Shown: positions 43,976 through 53,425 of the stretch, piece by piece
Layout of the letters: every line of letters starts with the position of its first letter
Numbering within the stretch: the stretch's first letter is position 1
Assembly: GCA_963663365.2 (NCBI GenBank)
Contig: CAXXIH010000002.1
Location: 477,952 to 541,951, forward strand
Reading direction: 5' to 3'
DNA: 64,000 nt
Source: G963663365 sp963663365
GTDB lineage: Bacteria; Hinthialibacterota; Hinthialibacteria; Hinthialibacterales; G963663365
Translations under genes and position numbers: made by a program
The notes under the pieces: generated by a model
Databases searched by the model: none
The model's input: only the letters and a program-made list of their open reading frames with translations
What the model was told of the DNA's origin: nothing

Positions 43976-44127
43976 TCCTTTCGATTCCAAATTGAACCAC
44001 TTTCAAAGATTGCTTGGTGCAACAATCCCCAGTGAAAGACTGCCCGATACGTAGGGAATTCGGTGTGGCAGACCGTCTGATGGATTGCTAAAGTACTGGC
44101 TGGGAATATCACAGCCAAAGGATCATT

Positions 44128-45438
44128 ATGAAATCCACAATCCACTTCGCCGCCGCATTTCTTTTCACACTCTTCAATACTGCTTACTCCGTTGAGTCGC
44201 CTCAAGGGGAATCTCATGGCGATGCGGCTATTGCTGTGGAGCATGTCAAAGCCCGGCTTGAGTCGCCATTTCATCGAAATCTGCTGCGTAATACATACGA
44301 CAGCATTCGTGGACGTATACAGCCCGATGGATACTTCCAGGAATCGCTTACCGGCGCTTATGATGGCATGTTTCCCCGGGTTAGCGCGCCGTTGGTAAGG
44401 ATTTTCATCGATACGGGTGAACCGGAACTTGCCGAACGGGTCGTTTCCTATTGCATTCAGGGGATGCTGGATAATGGGATGGAGCGTATTCCGCATGTAA
44501 TCGGCCCGCGTGCGGAATCGCAGGTCATCCCTTTGATCGACGGCGACGATCAAATTGACGGTCAGGCCCATGTGATCTTGGCCTGGGCGCTTCTTGCCCT
44601 GCATCGGGATCGCACACCATTTGAAGACTTCAGTTATCCGGTCATAGCCCAGCTCTTGGACCGCTCGACAACAGAACCCTATCTTTCGGAGAATACCGGT
44701 TGGCGAATTCATCCGGGATTGGTGCGGAATATCAATTTGGAGCATTCACGGGATGGACAGTTCTGGGACACTTACGATTTTCTCACCCAATCATTTGTGG
44801 CATCGGCGCTGGAACATATGATTCCTGTGGCCGCCCGGCGCGGTGACCGGGAACACGAACACCTGTGGACAGAGCGCCTCGCTTTTTTAAATAAGAACAT
44901 CGCCGAGAATATGGTTCGCGATTTTGAGGGCGAGCGTATCTACCTTGAAATGCTGCTGCCAACGGGCCGTGAACCGGAGCCGTTTCCCGGGATCGGTTGG
45001 CTCAATCTGGCCCCAATTCCTTCGGGATGGAAAAGCGTGGACGCCACGTTATTTAAGAACACCATCGACGCATGGCACCGGGTTGCGCCAATTCGATGGA
45101 ATGGTCCGAATATCCCCTCCTCGGATTGGCTCCCCCAAGGCCACAAAGACCGATTCGGCAAACAGCAATCAGACCAAGTCATCGGCAAGGTTATCGGCTG
45201 GGATATTGTCTATTGTCTACGTGCTCATGAATATGACCGCGTGTGCAACTGGCTTGACTTTTTGGAGCAGGTCAATACACATAGTTTGCTTGCCGAAGCA
45301 TTTAGTTATGATGCAGAAACCGGCCAATGGAAACAACACGATCCGGGTAACGGCGAACAGGCATGTTGGTGGACCTGGTGCATGACCGTACTTCGCAAAG
45401 AAGTGGGATTATCGCCTCTCCCGCCTGAGGGTAAATAG
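44128..45438 (+). CDS. Exported six-hairpin glycosidase-like protein
   Basis: A 436-residue protein with a signal peptide (about 1-22, ending AYS). The helical body alternates long helices with acidic, tryptophan-rich loops (GRIQPDGYFQESLTGAYDG, DGDDQIDGQAHVILAWALLA, FWDTYDFLTQSFVASALEHM, GWDIVYCLRAHEYDRV). This is the style of the (alpha/alpha)6 toroid used by many glycoside hydrolases and lyases. I cannot place it in a numbered family; candidate catalytic acids are in DGDDQID. The ATG at 44128 follows AAAGGA by 5 bases. It lies between an exported Ig-like protein and a very large convergent exported protein. Confidence 0.68.
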   Translation: MKSTIHFAAAFLFTLFNTAYSVESPQGESHGDAAIAVEHVKARLESPFHRNLLRNTYDSIRGRIQPDGYFQESLTGAYDGMFPRVSAPLVRIFIDTGEPELAERVVSYCIQGMLDNGMERIPHVIGPRAESQVIPLIDGDDQIDGQAHVILAWALLALHRDRTPFEDFSYPVIAQLLDRSTTEPYLSENTGWRIHPGLVRNINLEHSRDGQFWDTYDFLTQSFVASALEHMIPVAARRGDREHEHLWTERLAFLNKNIAENMVRDFEGERIYLEMLLPTGREPEPFPGIGWLNLAPIPSGWKSVDATLFKNTIDAWHRVAPIRWNGPNIPSSDWLPQGHKDRFGKQQSDQVIGKVIGWDIVYCLRAHEYDRVCNWLDFLEQVNTHSLLAEAFSYDAETGQWKQHDPGNGEQACWWTWCMTVLRKEVGLSPLPPEGK

Positions 45439-45582
45439 ATGCACGAAACGGGAAACCACGCAGCTGGCACACACAAGGTTTAGGCCTGTTTTTCGCTGGC
45501 CACACCAGTCATCATCGAGTCTAATTTCTGCTGACAGGTGGAATCCTGTATCCATTTCTGGAGTCAGGAAATCGACTCACCA

Positions 45583-48500
45583 TCACTCTTGCAAAGTTTT
45601 GCACACGATACGGTCAACCTCATAGTGCGTGACCGGCACGGATTCAATTTCGCCGCCCCGGATGGTGTGACTGCGTGTCTCAAAAATCAAACGAGTAAGT
45701 GTCATAGGATACGCAGGCACGGCTTTTCTCACATCTTTATTGACATTGCATACCCAAGGACGGAATCCAACCGGCTCCACACGTTTACCTTTGGGCATGT
45801 GGGGCAAATCAACACCGATATAGCGGTATCCATCAAAGTCAATAAATGTCGATTCCGAGCGGGCTGAGAGCCAGCGCTGACCGGCTGCGTCTTTCAATTC
45901 AAAGAGGATTCGCCCCCAAGAACTGTTGCCACATACCCATGCCCCGATGCTCGATGCGCTTACCGGTATTTGAATTTCCGGCCCCGTTCGCTTGAGAACG
46001 CTATAGGGCGTTTCTATAGGATGCCAATTCGCCACTTCCGGCAACGCAACCGACAGGCTGGAACGTCCGGGGCGGTCATTCTTCTGAATCGAAAAACTCA
46101 ATGGAGACTTCACAAAAGGAACATCCGGGTCGATTTTCTCCAACACTTCATAGCGGCCCTGCTCCTGTTCCCAGTGTTCAAGCGAGTTGAGTGCGACAAG
46201 GAGTTTGCCGTTGTCTAGCAGCTGGTCATATTCCGCATCTCCGAGGACGATATTTTCGATAGCACCAATTCCCTCAATATAGAGTGGAGAAGACGTGAGA
46301 ATAACGTCCAGCGAATCATTTGTGATTTCCTTTGATTCTTGGTTTCCAAAGCAATCCGTGATCGTTGCCGAAGCATTCGTTGCAGTGTGAAGCGTTAGGG
46401 GCCGTTTCCCGCGAATGGTCCATAGGGCATAGACCGGTTTGTTTTCGATGTTGCGGAATTCGACACCGAACACACTGGGCGATCCCGTGGGTAACAGCCG
46501 TTCATAGCGGCATTGATCCAAAACCGCCGTCATTGTGGCATAGGCGCAGAAACTCTCTCGCGGATTCAATTCGGGAGGACGATGGCAGAAGCCGACCGGA
46601 CCATAGTGTCCGTAGCCGTACCAACCGCCGGGATCCCATATTTCCGTGCACATACCAAAATATTTCACTCCGGCCGCCATAGCCAGTAGATACGTGCGCA
46701 CATAATGATCCGCCTGCTCCCGTTCTGTGAGCCAACCCGGGGCCACCGGCGCGTAAATCGCCTCGGTCAAATACCGGGGAAATTCTTCGTAGCCGTAATA
46801 TTCTTGGACTTTCTTTAGAAAATAGAGGCCGTTAAAAGGCGCATAGGGAATGCTCGGCTGCCTTTCGGGCATGGACGTATAAAGATCGAAATCAAGCCCA
46901 CAGCCATCGATATATTCTTTCGGATAGCCATAGCGTAACATGCAGCTGATAAAGTAGGGGAAGCCATTGCCAAATATCAGCTTGGCCTCAGAAAATTCTT
47001 CCCGCACGCGGCTGGAATAGGCCACACCGGTTTTTCTGCAATTCTCTACGTTTCTAACTCCTTCATCGCTCAGTTCCAATGGCGCTTTCCCCATAATTTC
47101 CGGCGGGATAATGTCCCGGGTGCCACTGCTAACACTGCTTTCCCAAAAGACATTAAAATTCTTGACCCAAGGCGTGGTCCGCAATTCCTCGATTTTCGCT
47201 TCCACATCGCCCGGCCCCTTCCAACCTGTATTGTGAATGCCGCACAAATAGCCGAAGCTGGGCGTCACACCATAGCGGTTCAATATTTCCACGCGCTTGG
47301 CATTTTCTTCGGGGCTTCGATTACATAAGAAATTCGGCAGGGTCCAACGTGCCCCGAGCATCTTAAACAGCGGTCCGGCAATTTCCGGCCCTGCACCGTG
47401 ATGCTGTTCAAAGAAACACCAAACACCAAAGGGCGAGTCATCCCGGGCTTGCCGCTGATAGGATGGAAGCACGGCATAAGTTGTGGAACGTGCAATCGAC
47501 CGGCCCTCGTCTCGATCCGTCAGGCGAAACGTCACATCGTATTTTCCCTTCAACGGATCGGGCAACGTAATGTTTTCGGTACGTTCCTCGTACGGTCCAA
47601 GTGTGACTTGATGTTTTTGTTGTTCCTGTCTGTAGGAAGGATCGACAGTCGTTACAGCCAGCTCATATTCCCGCTTTTCGCTTCGCTGGGAGTGCAATTG
47701 GACTTGCATAACCGGATGATTGGGCTCTTCAAAAATATGACCGATGGCCTCTGAAGTCACCACCATTTTGGCGGGCGCTTCTTCCAAGGTAAGAGCGAAT
47801 ACATGCACAGAACTGGCAGGTCCCATCGGACGCAGATATTTTTCACTGTCCAAACCAACCAGTTTGGTCAAATCGAGTTCCAGGAAAGACTCATCCTCTG
47901 ATGCAAGAAAATCTTGAAAATCCGCGGGATTCAAGGGAACGTTCACCAGCCACATCTTCCCCCTTGGCCCACATGCCAAGGGTAAAGCCTTGGCAATCAC
48001 ATCATCCCAATACGGCACAGCGTATGTGGCCGTCGCTTCATGCCCCCGCCAAGTTTTGATCATACGAATAGCGGCTGATGGTATTTCGCCGTCTTCTTTA
48101 TCTGCCACACAAATAAGATGCGCGCGGTCGTAATAGCGTTTCGGTACACGCAAAAGCATACGCTTTGGATCTGACGATAAAGCGTCACAATTAATATAAG
48201 GAAGATAATCACGGCAGTCGGTCTCGCCGAGGTCGCAGTTGTTATCCTGACCACGCAACCACTCAACATAAAAGGGGATACCGGCAATGCCGACCATACC
48301 ACATCCATACAGCGACTCGTCATCAAACGCAAAACCATCTCCCAAATCGCCGCCCTGCAACGCATCGTTGTTATAGTATGAAGATAAATCGAGACTCAGA
48401 AATCTAGCTTCCGGCAGTGGAAATGAGAGACATCTTCTCCTCTCAGCTCCCTTCGGTAAGGCTATTTTCATCTGATTCGCCCGGTATTGGTCTGTGGCTT

Positions 48501-49056
48501 GTGTCCAAATCATACGCCCCTCAATCCACACTCTTGTTTCGGATGCTGTAAAATCAACAGCGGCACGAAACCAGCGTTGATCCCAACTGGGCAAAGACTT
48601 GAACGATTCCGTATAGGCCAGACGTTCATCTTCATTCCGGCTCCAGCTGTCTACCGCGGGCCAGAGCCGAAAATCCTCTTGCTCAGGCGCAACCGGAACT
48701 TCGTTCTCTTGAGCAGGCGTGGCGAGTTCTAAATGCACCAGACCAGCATCATCCGTATCACCCCAGATTCGTAGTTCAGAAATCATACCTCCATTTTTCA
48801 AAGGCCAAGACAGAACAGCTGGTTCGCCGGATGCCGCCAGTTTGACCTCAACCGTACAACGCCGATTTTCGTAAGACTCGCCCTGACTGGTAAATACAAA
48901 TTCCGTCTTATCAGCCATACCTTCTATCCAATCGACCTGCGGCGAGACTGGGAGCTCAGGAATAATGGCTTCACTCCCAGGAATCGTACCCCCGGAGGCA
49001 TTGACTACAATAACGGCGGCAATGAAGGTGATTGTGACTCGGCTTGATTTAATCAT
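45583..49056 (-). CDS. Very large exported protein, beta domains plus TIM-barrel-like region
   Basis: A 1157-residue protein with a Sec signal (SSRVTITFIAAVIVVNASG). The first half is beta-rich and includes a DUF2961/lectin-like segment (LRIWGDTDDAGLVHLEL, RWFRAAVDFTASETRVWIEG). The middle (about 550-870) reads like a glycoside-hydrolase TIM barrel (SPFGVWCFFEQHHGAGPEI, VKNFNVFWESSVSSG, FPRYLTEAIYAPVAPGW). The C-terminal part is again beta-sandwich. No family is assigned; clan GH-A is a plausible superfamily, with E near VFWES and E in LTEAIY as candidate acids. The ATG at 49056 is chosen because it opens the signal peptide; the frame extends to 49092 and the ribosome site is weak. It is divergent from the third Gfo/Idh/MocA gene. 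Confidence 0.68.
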   Translation of the reverse strand: MIKSSRVTITFIAAVIVVNASGGTIPGSEAIIPELPVSPQVDWIEGMADKTEFVFTSQGESYENRRCTVEVKLAASGEPAVLSWPLKNGGMISELRIWGDTDDAGLVHLELATPAQENEVPVAPEQEDFRLWPAVDSWSRNEDERLAYTESFKSLPSWDQRWFRAAVDFTASETRVWIEGRMIWTQATDQYRANQMKIALPKGAERRRCLSFPLPEARFLSLDLSSYYNNDALQGGDLGDGFAFDDESLYGCGMVGIAGIPFYVEWLRGQDNNCDLGETDCRDYLPYINCDALSSDPKRMLLRVPKRYYDRAHLICVADKEDGEIPSAAIRMIKTWRGHEATATYAVPYWDDVIAKALPLACGPRGKMWLVNVPLNPADFQDFLASEDESFLELDLTKLVGLDSEKYLRPMGPASSVHVFALTLEEAPAKMVVTSEAIGHIFEEPNHPVMQVQLHSQRSEKREYELAVTTVDPSYRQEQQKHQVTLGPYEERTENITLPDPLKGKYDVTFRLTDRDEGRSIARSTTYAVLPSYQRQARDDSPFGVWCFFEQHHGAGPEIAGPLFKMLGARWTLPNFLCNRSPEENAKRVEILNRYGVTPSFGYLCGIHNTGWKGPGDVEAKIEELRTTPWVKNFNVFWESSVSSGTRDIIPPEIMGKAPLELSDEGVRNVENCRKTGVAYSSRVREEFSEAKLIFGNGFPYFISCMLRYGYPKEYIDGCGLDFDLYTSMPERQPSIPYAPFNGLYFLKKVQEYYGYEEFPRYLTEAIYAPVAPGWLTEREQADHYVRTYLLAMAAGVKYFGMCTEIWDPGGWYGYGHYGPVGFCHRPPELNPRESFCAYATMTAVLDQCRYERLLPTGSPSVFGVEFRNIENKPVYALWTIRGKRPLTLHTATNASATITDCFGNQESKEITNDSLDVILTSSPLYIEGIGAIENIVLGDAEYDQLLDNGKLLVALNSLEHWEQEQGRYEVLEKIDPDVPFVKSPLSFSIQKNDRPGRSSLSVALPEVANWHPIETPYSVLKRTGPEIQIPVSASSIGAWVCGNSSWGRILFELKDAAGQRWLSARSESTFIDFDGYRYIGVDLPHMPKGKRVEPVGFRPWVCNVNKDVRKAVPAYPMTLTRLIFETRSHTIRGGEIESVPVTHYEVDRIVCKTLQE

Positions 49057-49400
49057 TTGGCTGTATCCGCTCAATCTGGGTCTCAAAGCCATGGCAGTCG
49101 TGACATACGCTTTAATACTCTGTCTGCCCTGAGCAATGATTCTATTTGCCCGAAGTGTAGATCATTCAAAGGTGGTCGAATAGCATGTGAAAGCCAATTG
49201 CATATCTGCTTGTCTTCGGGCTGTTCGGTGGCTATGTGCCAATACAAACAGATACTGCGACTTGCTTGTTTCACATACGATGGAATATCCGTCTGGCGTC
49301 TATCTTCAAGTTCGTGAATTCATTTCTCGGTGGTGCTAGAATCCTTGGTCTACCATAGGTCCATGATTACTTCGAGATGTTTTCTTCCAAGGAGTTCGGC
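49057..49400. other. Divergent intergenic region, 344 bases, no gene seen
   Basis: It separates the very large exported protein (minus) from a Tat oxidoreductase (plus) and should hold both promoters. I find no convincing -35/-10 pair and no strong dyad. Confidence 0.4.
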
Positions 49401-50738
49401 ATGAATAAGCCCCATAAATCTTCCCGCCGGGATTTTTTACAGAAAATGGCTAAATCCTCGGCAGCGGCCGGTCTTGCGGCAGCCTTCCCGACAATCGTCC
49501 CAAGCACTGTTCTCGGCGCGGACGCCCCCAGCAATAAAATTATCCTCGGCAATATCGGCCTTGGTAGACGGGGATACGACCTAATGATGTCCATTTTGGG
49601 TATGCCGGATTTCCAGATCGCGGCAATTGCCGATGTCGACCGGGACTTTTTGATGCAACGCCGGGGACTTCTGGATGATAATTACGACGTTGAGCGAAAG
49701 ATGATCGATAAGAACACTTATGCTCCGATTCCACCGAAAGCCGTTGAGGCCTACGGTGACTACCGGCGGTTATTGGAACGCGATGATATCGATGCCGTTG
49801 TGATTGCGACTCCCGACCACTGGCACGCGAAAGTCTCGATTGACGCTATGGATGCGGGCAAAGATGTCTATTGCGAAAAACCATTAGCGCTAACCATTGA
49901 TCAGGGACGGGCCATGGTCCGTGCCGCGCGGAAAAACGGCCGTGTTTTTCAAACCGGAAGCCAGCAACGTTCCGATGAGAAATTCCGTAAAGCATGTGAA
50001 TATGTGCGAAGCGGACGGCTTGGTGACATCGAATGGGTGCGGGTCGGTCTTTTCCATGGCCCTCAAGAAGAAAAAACGCCGGATGAGCCGGTTCCTCCGG
50101 GATTAAACTGGGATATGTGGTTGGGTGCCACACCGTATGTTCCCTACAATCCGCGCCGCTGCCGCGAAAAGTACCGGTGGTATTTCGATTACTCCGGGGG
50201 CGTACTCACCGATTGGGGCGCTCATCATTGCGATATAGCCCAGTGGGGGCTGGGTATGGATGGCAACGGCCCCATCTCAGTCGATGGCTACGGCGAATCG
50301 ACACCGGGACAGTTCAATACATTTGTGAACTTCAAATTCGAATTCCAATACGCGAATGGCGTAAAGATGTCCATCGTGGATGAGGGCGGTAACGGGGTAA
50401 CATTCCACGGTCCCAAAGGAGAGATTTTCGTTAACCGCGAGACACTCACCTCAACACCGGAAAGCATTCTTCAAGAACCACTAAAGGACAGCGATGTTCA
50501 TCTATACGAGAGTGCAAATCATATGCAGAACTGGGTAGATTGCGTCAAAAGCCGCGAACGTCCGATTTGCGATGTCGAAATCGGCCACCGTTCGGCCACG
50601 GTTTGCCATCTAGCCAATATCTGCGGGCGAATTGGAAGAAGTCTCAAGTGGAACCCGGAAACAGAACTCTTTGTGGACGATGACGATGCCAATTCTTGGT
50701 TGAGCCGTCCCCCTCGAGCTCCCTACACTTATTTCTAG
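49401..50738 (+). CDS. Tat-exported Gfo/Idh/MocA-family oxidoreductase
   Basis: A 445-residue enzyme with a twin-arginine leader (SSRRDFLQKMAKSSAAAG) and a signal ending near TVLGA. The Rossmann motif is LGNIGLGRRGYD (49-60). EKP is intact at 159-161 (VYCEKPLAL), with ATPDHWHA before it. GVLTDWGAHHCDIAQWGLG (H275, H276, D278) is the hallmark of the secreted subgroup abundant in Planctomycetota-like bacteria. It uses bound NAD(P) to oxidise or interconvert sugars; the substrate is unknown. AAGGAG lies 6 bases before the ATG at 49401. A strong hairpin follows it at 50759-50797. Confidence 0.92.
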   Translation: MNKPHKSSRRDFLQKMAKSSAAAGLAAAFPTIVPSTVLGADAPSNKIILGNIGLGRRGYDLMMSILGMPDFQIAAIADVDRDFLMQRRGLLDDNYDVERKMIDKNTYAPIPPKAVEAYGDYRRLLERDDIDAVVIATPDHWHAKVSIDAMDAGKDVYCEKPLALTIDQGRAMVRAARKNGRVFQTGSQQRSDEKFRKACEYVRSGRLGDIEWVRVGLFHGPQEEKTPDEPVPPGLNWDMWLGATPYVPYNPRRCREKYRWYFDYSGGVLTDWGAHHCDIAQWGLGMDGNGPISVDGYGESTPGQFNTFVNFKFEFQYANGVKMSIVDEGGNGVTFHGPKGEIFVNRETLTSTPESILQEPLKDSDVHLYESANHMQNWVDCVKSRERPICDVEIGHRSATVCHLANICGRIGRSLKWNPETELFVDDDDANSWLSRPPRAPYTYF

Positions 50739-50758
50739 AAACACAATGAAGATTTAGA

Positions 50759-50797
50759 ATTGCGGCCGTTGTCGAATTACTCGATAACGGCCGCAAT
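50759..50797. terminator. Strong hairpin between convergent genes
   Basis: Seventeen-base arms ATTGCGGCCGTTGTCGA (50759-50775) and TCGATAACGGCCGCAAT (50781-50797), with one G-T pair and a 5-base loop. It lies between the stops of the Gfo/Idh/MocA gene (plus) and the propeller gene (minus), so it can act in both directions. No long T-run follows on either side. Confidence 0.7.
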
Positions 50798-50823
50798 CAC
50801 TTTCCACAGTTCTCAATTTTCTC

Positions 50824-51915
50824 TTACTTTTCCGGATAGACCATAATCAAACGGCCGCCATGTCCGCAGGTGAGCAATTCAGAAGTAGAATTTCCAGGGA
50901 AAAACTCACCAAGGAGCAAATGGTGCAACGGCTTGTCTTCTTCATGCAGCGTCGTAAACGACCAGAGTCCTTTATCGGTGCAGTTGAATTGCATAACTCT
51001 CCCGGAATAGCCGCAGGTGTACGCTTCCGTGCCGGGAAACTCCAAATCCAAATCGGTAATGACCACACCACGTATCTTGCGGGAATCCCGCCCAATGGTC
51101 TCGGTATACCAACGGCCTTCCTCCCGGGTGGCCAGTGTGATTTTGCCTTTATCGCCGCCAATAAGCACCCCACGGTCCCCTATCGTCACGCGGCTTTGAC
51201 CCGCCAGGTCATAAAAGATAACCTCATGGCACCACCCAAGGTTGCCTTCCCACAGCACAGTGGCGTTACCATCGGTGCCAACTACAATAATTTCGTCTCC
51301 TTCATGTTCGGGGAGTACATCCCCGACAGTGAGAACCTTCTGACGGTTGTTGGCCACATAAATCGTCTCGGATATCCACTCGCCGTTCTCCTCGCATAAT
51401 AGCGTCACCTTGTGATTGAATCCGCATGTAATGACCTCATTTCCCGGATGTTTTGCGGATACATCGCCAATGGTTACGCCATGCAATAGATGAGTATCCT
51501 GGAAAATCGGACGGCTCTTCCACTCATTGCCTTCTCGATAGACAAGCGTTGCCATTCCCCCTCCCCCACGTGATGACTCTTCCCCTTCTTTCATTCCAGC
51601 CCCGACAAACTCATTCCCCGGGGATGCTGCTGAGACATCGCCGATGGCGCACATGATCATCTCGCCCGGGCTTTTGTGAATACATTCAGGAACCCAAGAG
51701 TTGCCTGACCACTTCACCATCCACACCTCCCCTCTGTCATCAACCACAGCCGTCTCATTGCCGGGACTTGTAGCATCGAGATCCCCAATCGCGCATCCTC
51801 CCATGGCCGCCCCCTCAACCGAGTGTAGAACAACACTTTTCCATGTCGTCGCGCCACAAACATGAGATACGAACACAATCATACCGAGTACCAAACACCA
51901 AATGGGCTTCATCAT
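50824..51915 (-). CDS. Exported seven-repeat FG-GAP/VCBS-like beta-propeller
   Basis: A 363-residue protein with a signal peptide (about 1-21, ending SHVCG). Seven similar units of about 45-50 residues follow, each with an acidic turn: IGDLDATSPGNE, IGDVSAASPGNE, IGDVSAKHPGNE, VGDVLPEHEGDE, IGDRGVLIGGDK, ITDLDLEFPGTE and LGEFFPGNSTSE. The D-x-D and G-N-E pattern resembles calcium-binding FG-GAP blades, so a seven-bladed propeller is likely. No catalytic motif is present; ligand or surface binding is inferred. TAGGAG precedes the ATG at 51915. It is convergent with the Gfo/Idh/MocA gene and divergent from the sugar isomerase. Confidence 0.78.
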   Translation of the reverse strand: MMKPIWCLVLGMIVFVSHVCGATTWKSVVLHSVEGAAMGGCAIGDLDATSPGNETAVVDDRGEVWMVKWSGNSWVPECIHKSPGEMIMCAIGDVSAASPGNEFVGAGMKEGEESSRGGGGMATLVYREGNEWKSRPIFQDTHLLHGVTIGDVSAKHPGNEVITCGFNHKVTLLCEENGEWISETIYVANNRQKVLTVGDVLPEHEGDEIIVVGTDGNATVLWEGNLGWCHEVIFYDLAGQSRVTIGDRGVLIGGDKGKITLATREEGRWYTETIGRDSRKIRGVVITDLDLEFPGTEAYTCGYSGRVMQFNCTDKGLWSFTTLHEEDKPLHHLLLGEFFPGNSTSELLTCGHGGRLIMVYPEK

Positions 51916-52010
51916 TCAACTCCTATCGATAGATTGGAATAGCCGCGACAATATAAATCGCGCACCCCCGGAGGAGTGTAGCACAAGTAACAACAGCCTT
52001 CGGTAATCTT

Positions 52011-52075
52011 CCGGAACATGCCGGAACACCAAGCATAAGCCCTTTGTTTTCTGATGGTTTGGGACATCCGGACAT
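52011..52075. promoter_or_regulatory. CCGGAACA direct repeats in a divergent promoter region
   Basis: CCGGAACA at 52011-52018 and 52021-52028 (one helical turn apart), with a related CCGGACA at 52068-52074. They lie between the propeller gene (minus, start 51915) and the sugar isomerase (plus, start 52206). Spacing of 10 bases fits tandem regulator sites. Evidence is weak. Confidence 0.25.
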
Positions 52076-52205
52076 AATGGCGCAGTTTTTTTTCTTTATC
52101 ACTTCACGCCCCAACTCCCCGGTTGCGTTGTTATTTAAGAGCAGGCAGAATCTACCCATCAATACAACGTTGCTACAGACCCAACTGGAACGATGGAGAA
52201 TAGAA

Positions 52206-53039
52206 ATGGGCAAGATATCTGTTGGACTAAACGCCGAATTCTCACGCCACTCAGACAAACCCTTCGCATGGGGTGTCGAGATGGCTGCAAAGATGGGCTA
52301 CAAGTATTACGAGCCAATGATCCACTTCGGACGCGAATTGATGAGTGAGGCCGGTTACTATCATACCTGCTCTATGTTTGACGATCCGATGCTAATCAAA
52401 GAAATCTGTGACAAACATGGCATAGCCATATCCGGGCTGCAATCCCATGGCCCCTTGGGAAGACCGGATGTACACGGCGACTATATCAAACTGGCCATCC
52501 GCGTCGCGTCTGAAATCGGAGTTCCTGTTGTGAATACCGATGAAGGCATCAAGGCAAAATGGACAACAGAAGAAGAAGATTTTGTATTGATTAAGTACAC
52601 CCTGCAAGAAGCCGCTTTTATCGCCGAGCGCCGTGGTGTAAAAATCGGGATTGAACCTCATGCGCAATACTCAAAAACGCCTGATGGGTTGGATCGCATC
52701 TACAATCTGGTCGATTCGCCATCCATAGGCATCAATTTCGATACCGGCAATGCCTATTTGTGCGGTCACGATGTATACACTTGGCTCGAACGTGTTGCAG
52801 AGCGGCTGGTCCATTTGCACGCCAAGGATATCAGTGTCTCCCAATCCGGCGAGGAACGCGGCAAAGTAACCGGTACCCCGGTCGGATGCGCATGTGGTGA
52901 AGGTGTATTGGATTGGAACAAGATTATTCAAATTGTGCAGGAAAAGACACCACGGGATATCGTCTTTTCGGTGGAGTGCGGCACTCCGGAACAAGCAGAA
53001 AAGAGCCTGGAACACCTGAACGGCATATTAGGCGCCTGA
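52206..53039 (+). CDS. Sugar phosphate isomerase/epimerase-like TIM-barrel protein
   Basis: A 277-residue cytosolic protein of the xylose-isomerase-like (AP endonuclease 2) superfamily. Metal ligands appear in order on the barrel strands: E150 in VKIGIEPHAQ, D179 in GINFDTGNAYLCG, H205 in LVHLHAKDI, and E257 in VFSVECGTP. Members isomerise or epimerise keto- and aldo-sugars, inositols or their oxidised forms. They often work with Gfo/Idh/MocA oxidoreductases, one of which lies about 1.5 kb away. The ATG at 52206 is used because it gives the family's usual length and start (MGKISVGLNAEF) with GGAG upstream; the frame extends to 52044. A strong hairpin follows the gene. Confidence 0.88.
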   Translation: MGKISVGLNAEFSRHSDKPFAWGVEMAAKMGYKYYEPMIHFGRELMSEAGYYHTCSMFDDPMLIKEICDKHGIAISGLQSHGPLGRPDVHGDYIKLAIRVASEIGVPVVNTDEGIKAKWTTEEEDFVLIKYTLQEAAFIAERRGVKIGIEPHAQYSKTPDGLDRIYNLVDSPSIGINFDTGNAYLCGHDVYTWLERVAERLVHLHAKDISVSQSGEERGKVTGTPVGCACGEGVLDWNKIIQIVQEKTPRDIVFSVECGTPEQAEKSLEHLNGILGA

Positions 53040-53425
53040 CAGGCGATTCGGTTTTACGGCAGAAGGCACAACTGAAAAACAGGTGGCCTGTTTAGATTCT
53101 GTTTTATTAACGTCACTACTACAAAAAACACACTGGGCGCAAACTCATTCGGGTTTGCGCCCATTTCTTCTAGACGCTTTGACCGATAGCGGACGCTTTG
53201 CAGGAAAGGAGCTGCAACACTGGCCGCAGGCGTGCTTGTACAGAACCAAATCTGTTTGTTCAATGCAAAATATGGACTAGAATACCTATCAATTGATGGC
53301 GGCCCTACAAAACCGGAACTGTATCCGGTCTATCTATTTCTTTGGAGAATCTTGGACGGCTAGCAGAGTACGGTGCGTGAGAAGTTGCTCTTTTTATCCT
53401 CACGAATCCGCAACATCGACGCGGA
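53040..53425. other. Convergent intergenic region, 386 bases
   Basis: Between the sugar isomerase (plus) and the CotH-like gene (minus). Apart from the terminator at 53134-53171 it holds no supported gene or repeat. Confidence 0.5.
53134..53171. terminator. Rho-independent, probably bidirectional terminator
   Basis: Perfect 11-base arms TGGGCGCAAAC (53134-53144) and GTTTGCGCCCA (53153-53163), an 8-base loop, then TTTCTTCT on the plus strand. ACAAAAAACAC just before the left arm gives a T-run on the minus strand. It lies between convergent genes. Confidence 0.8.
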
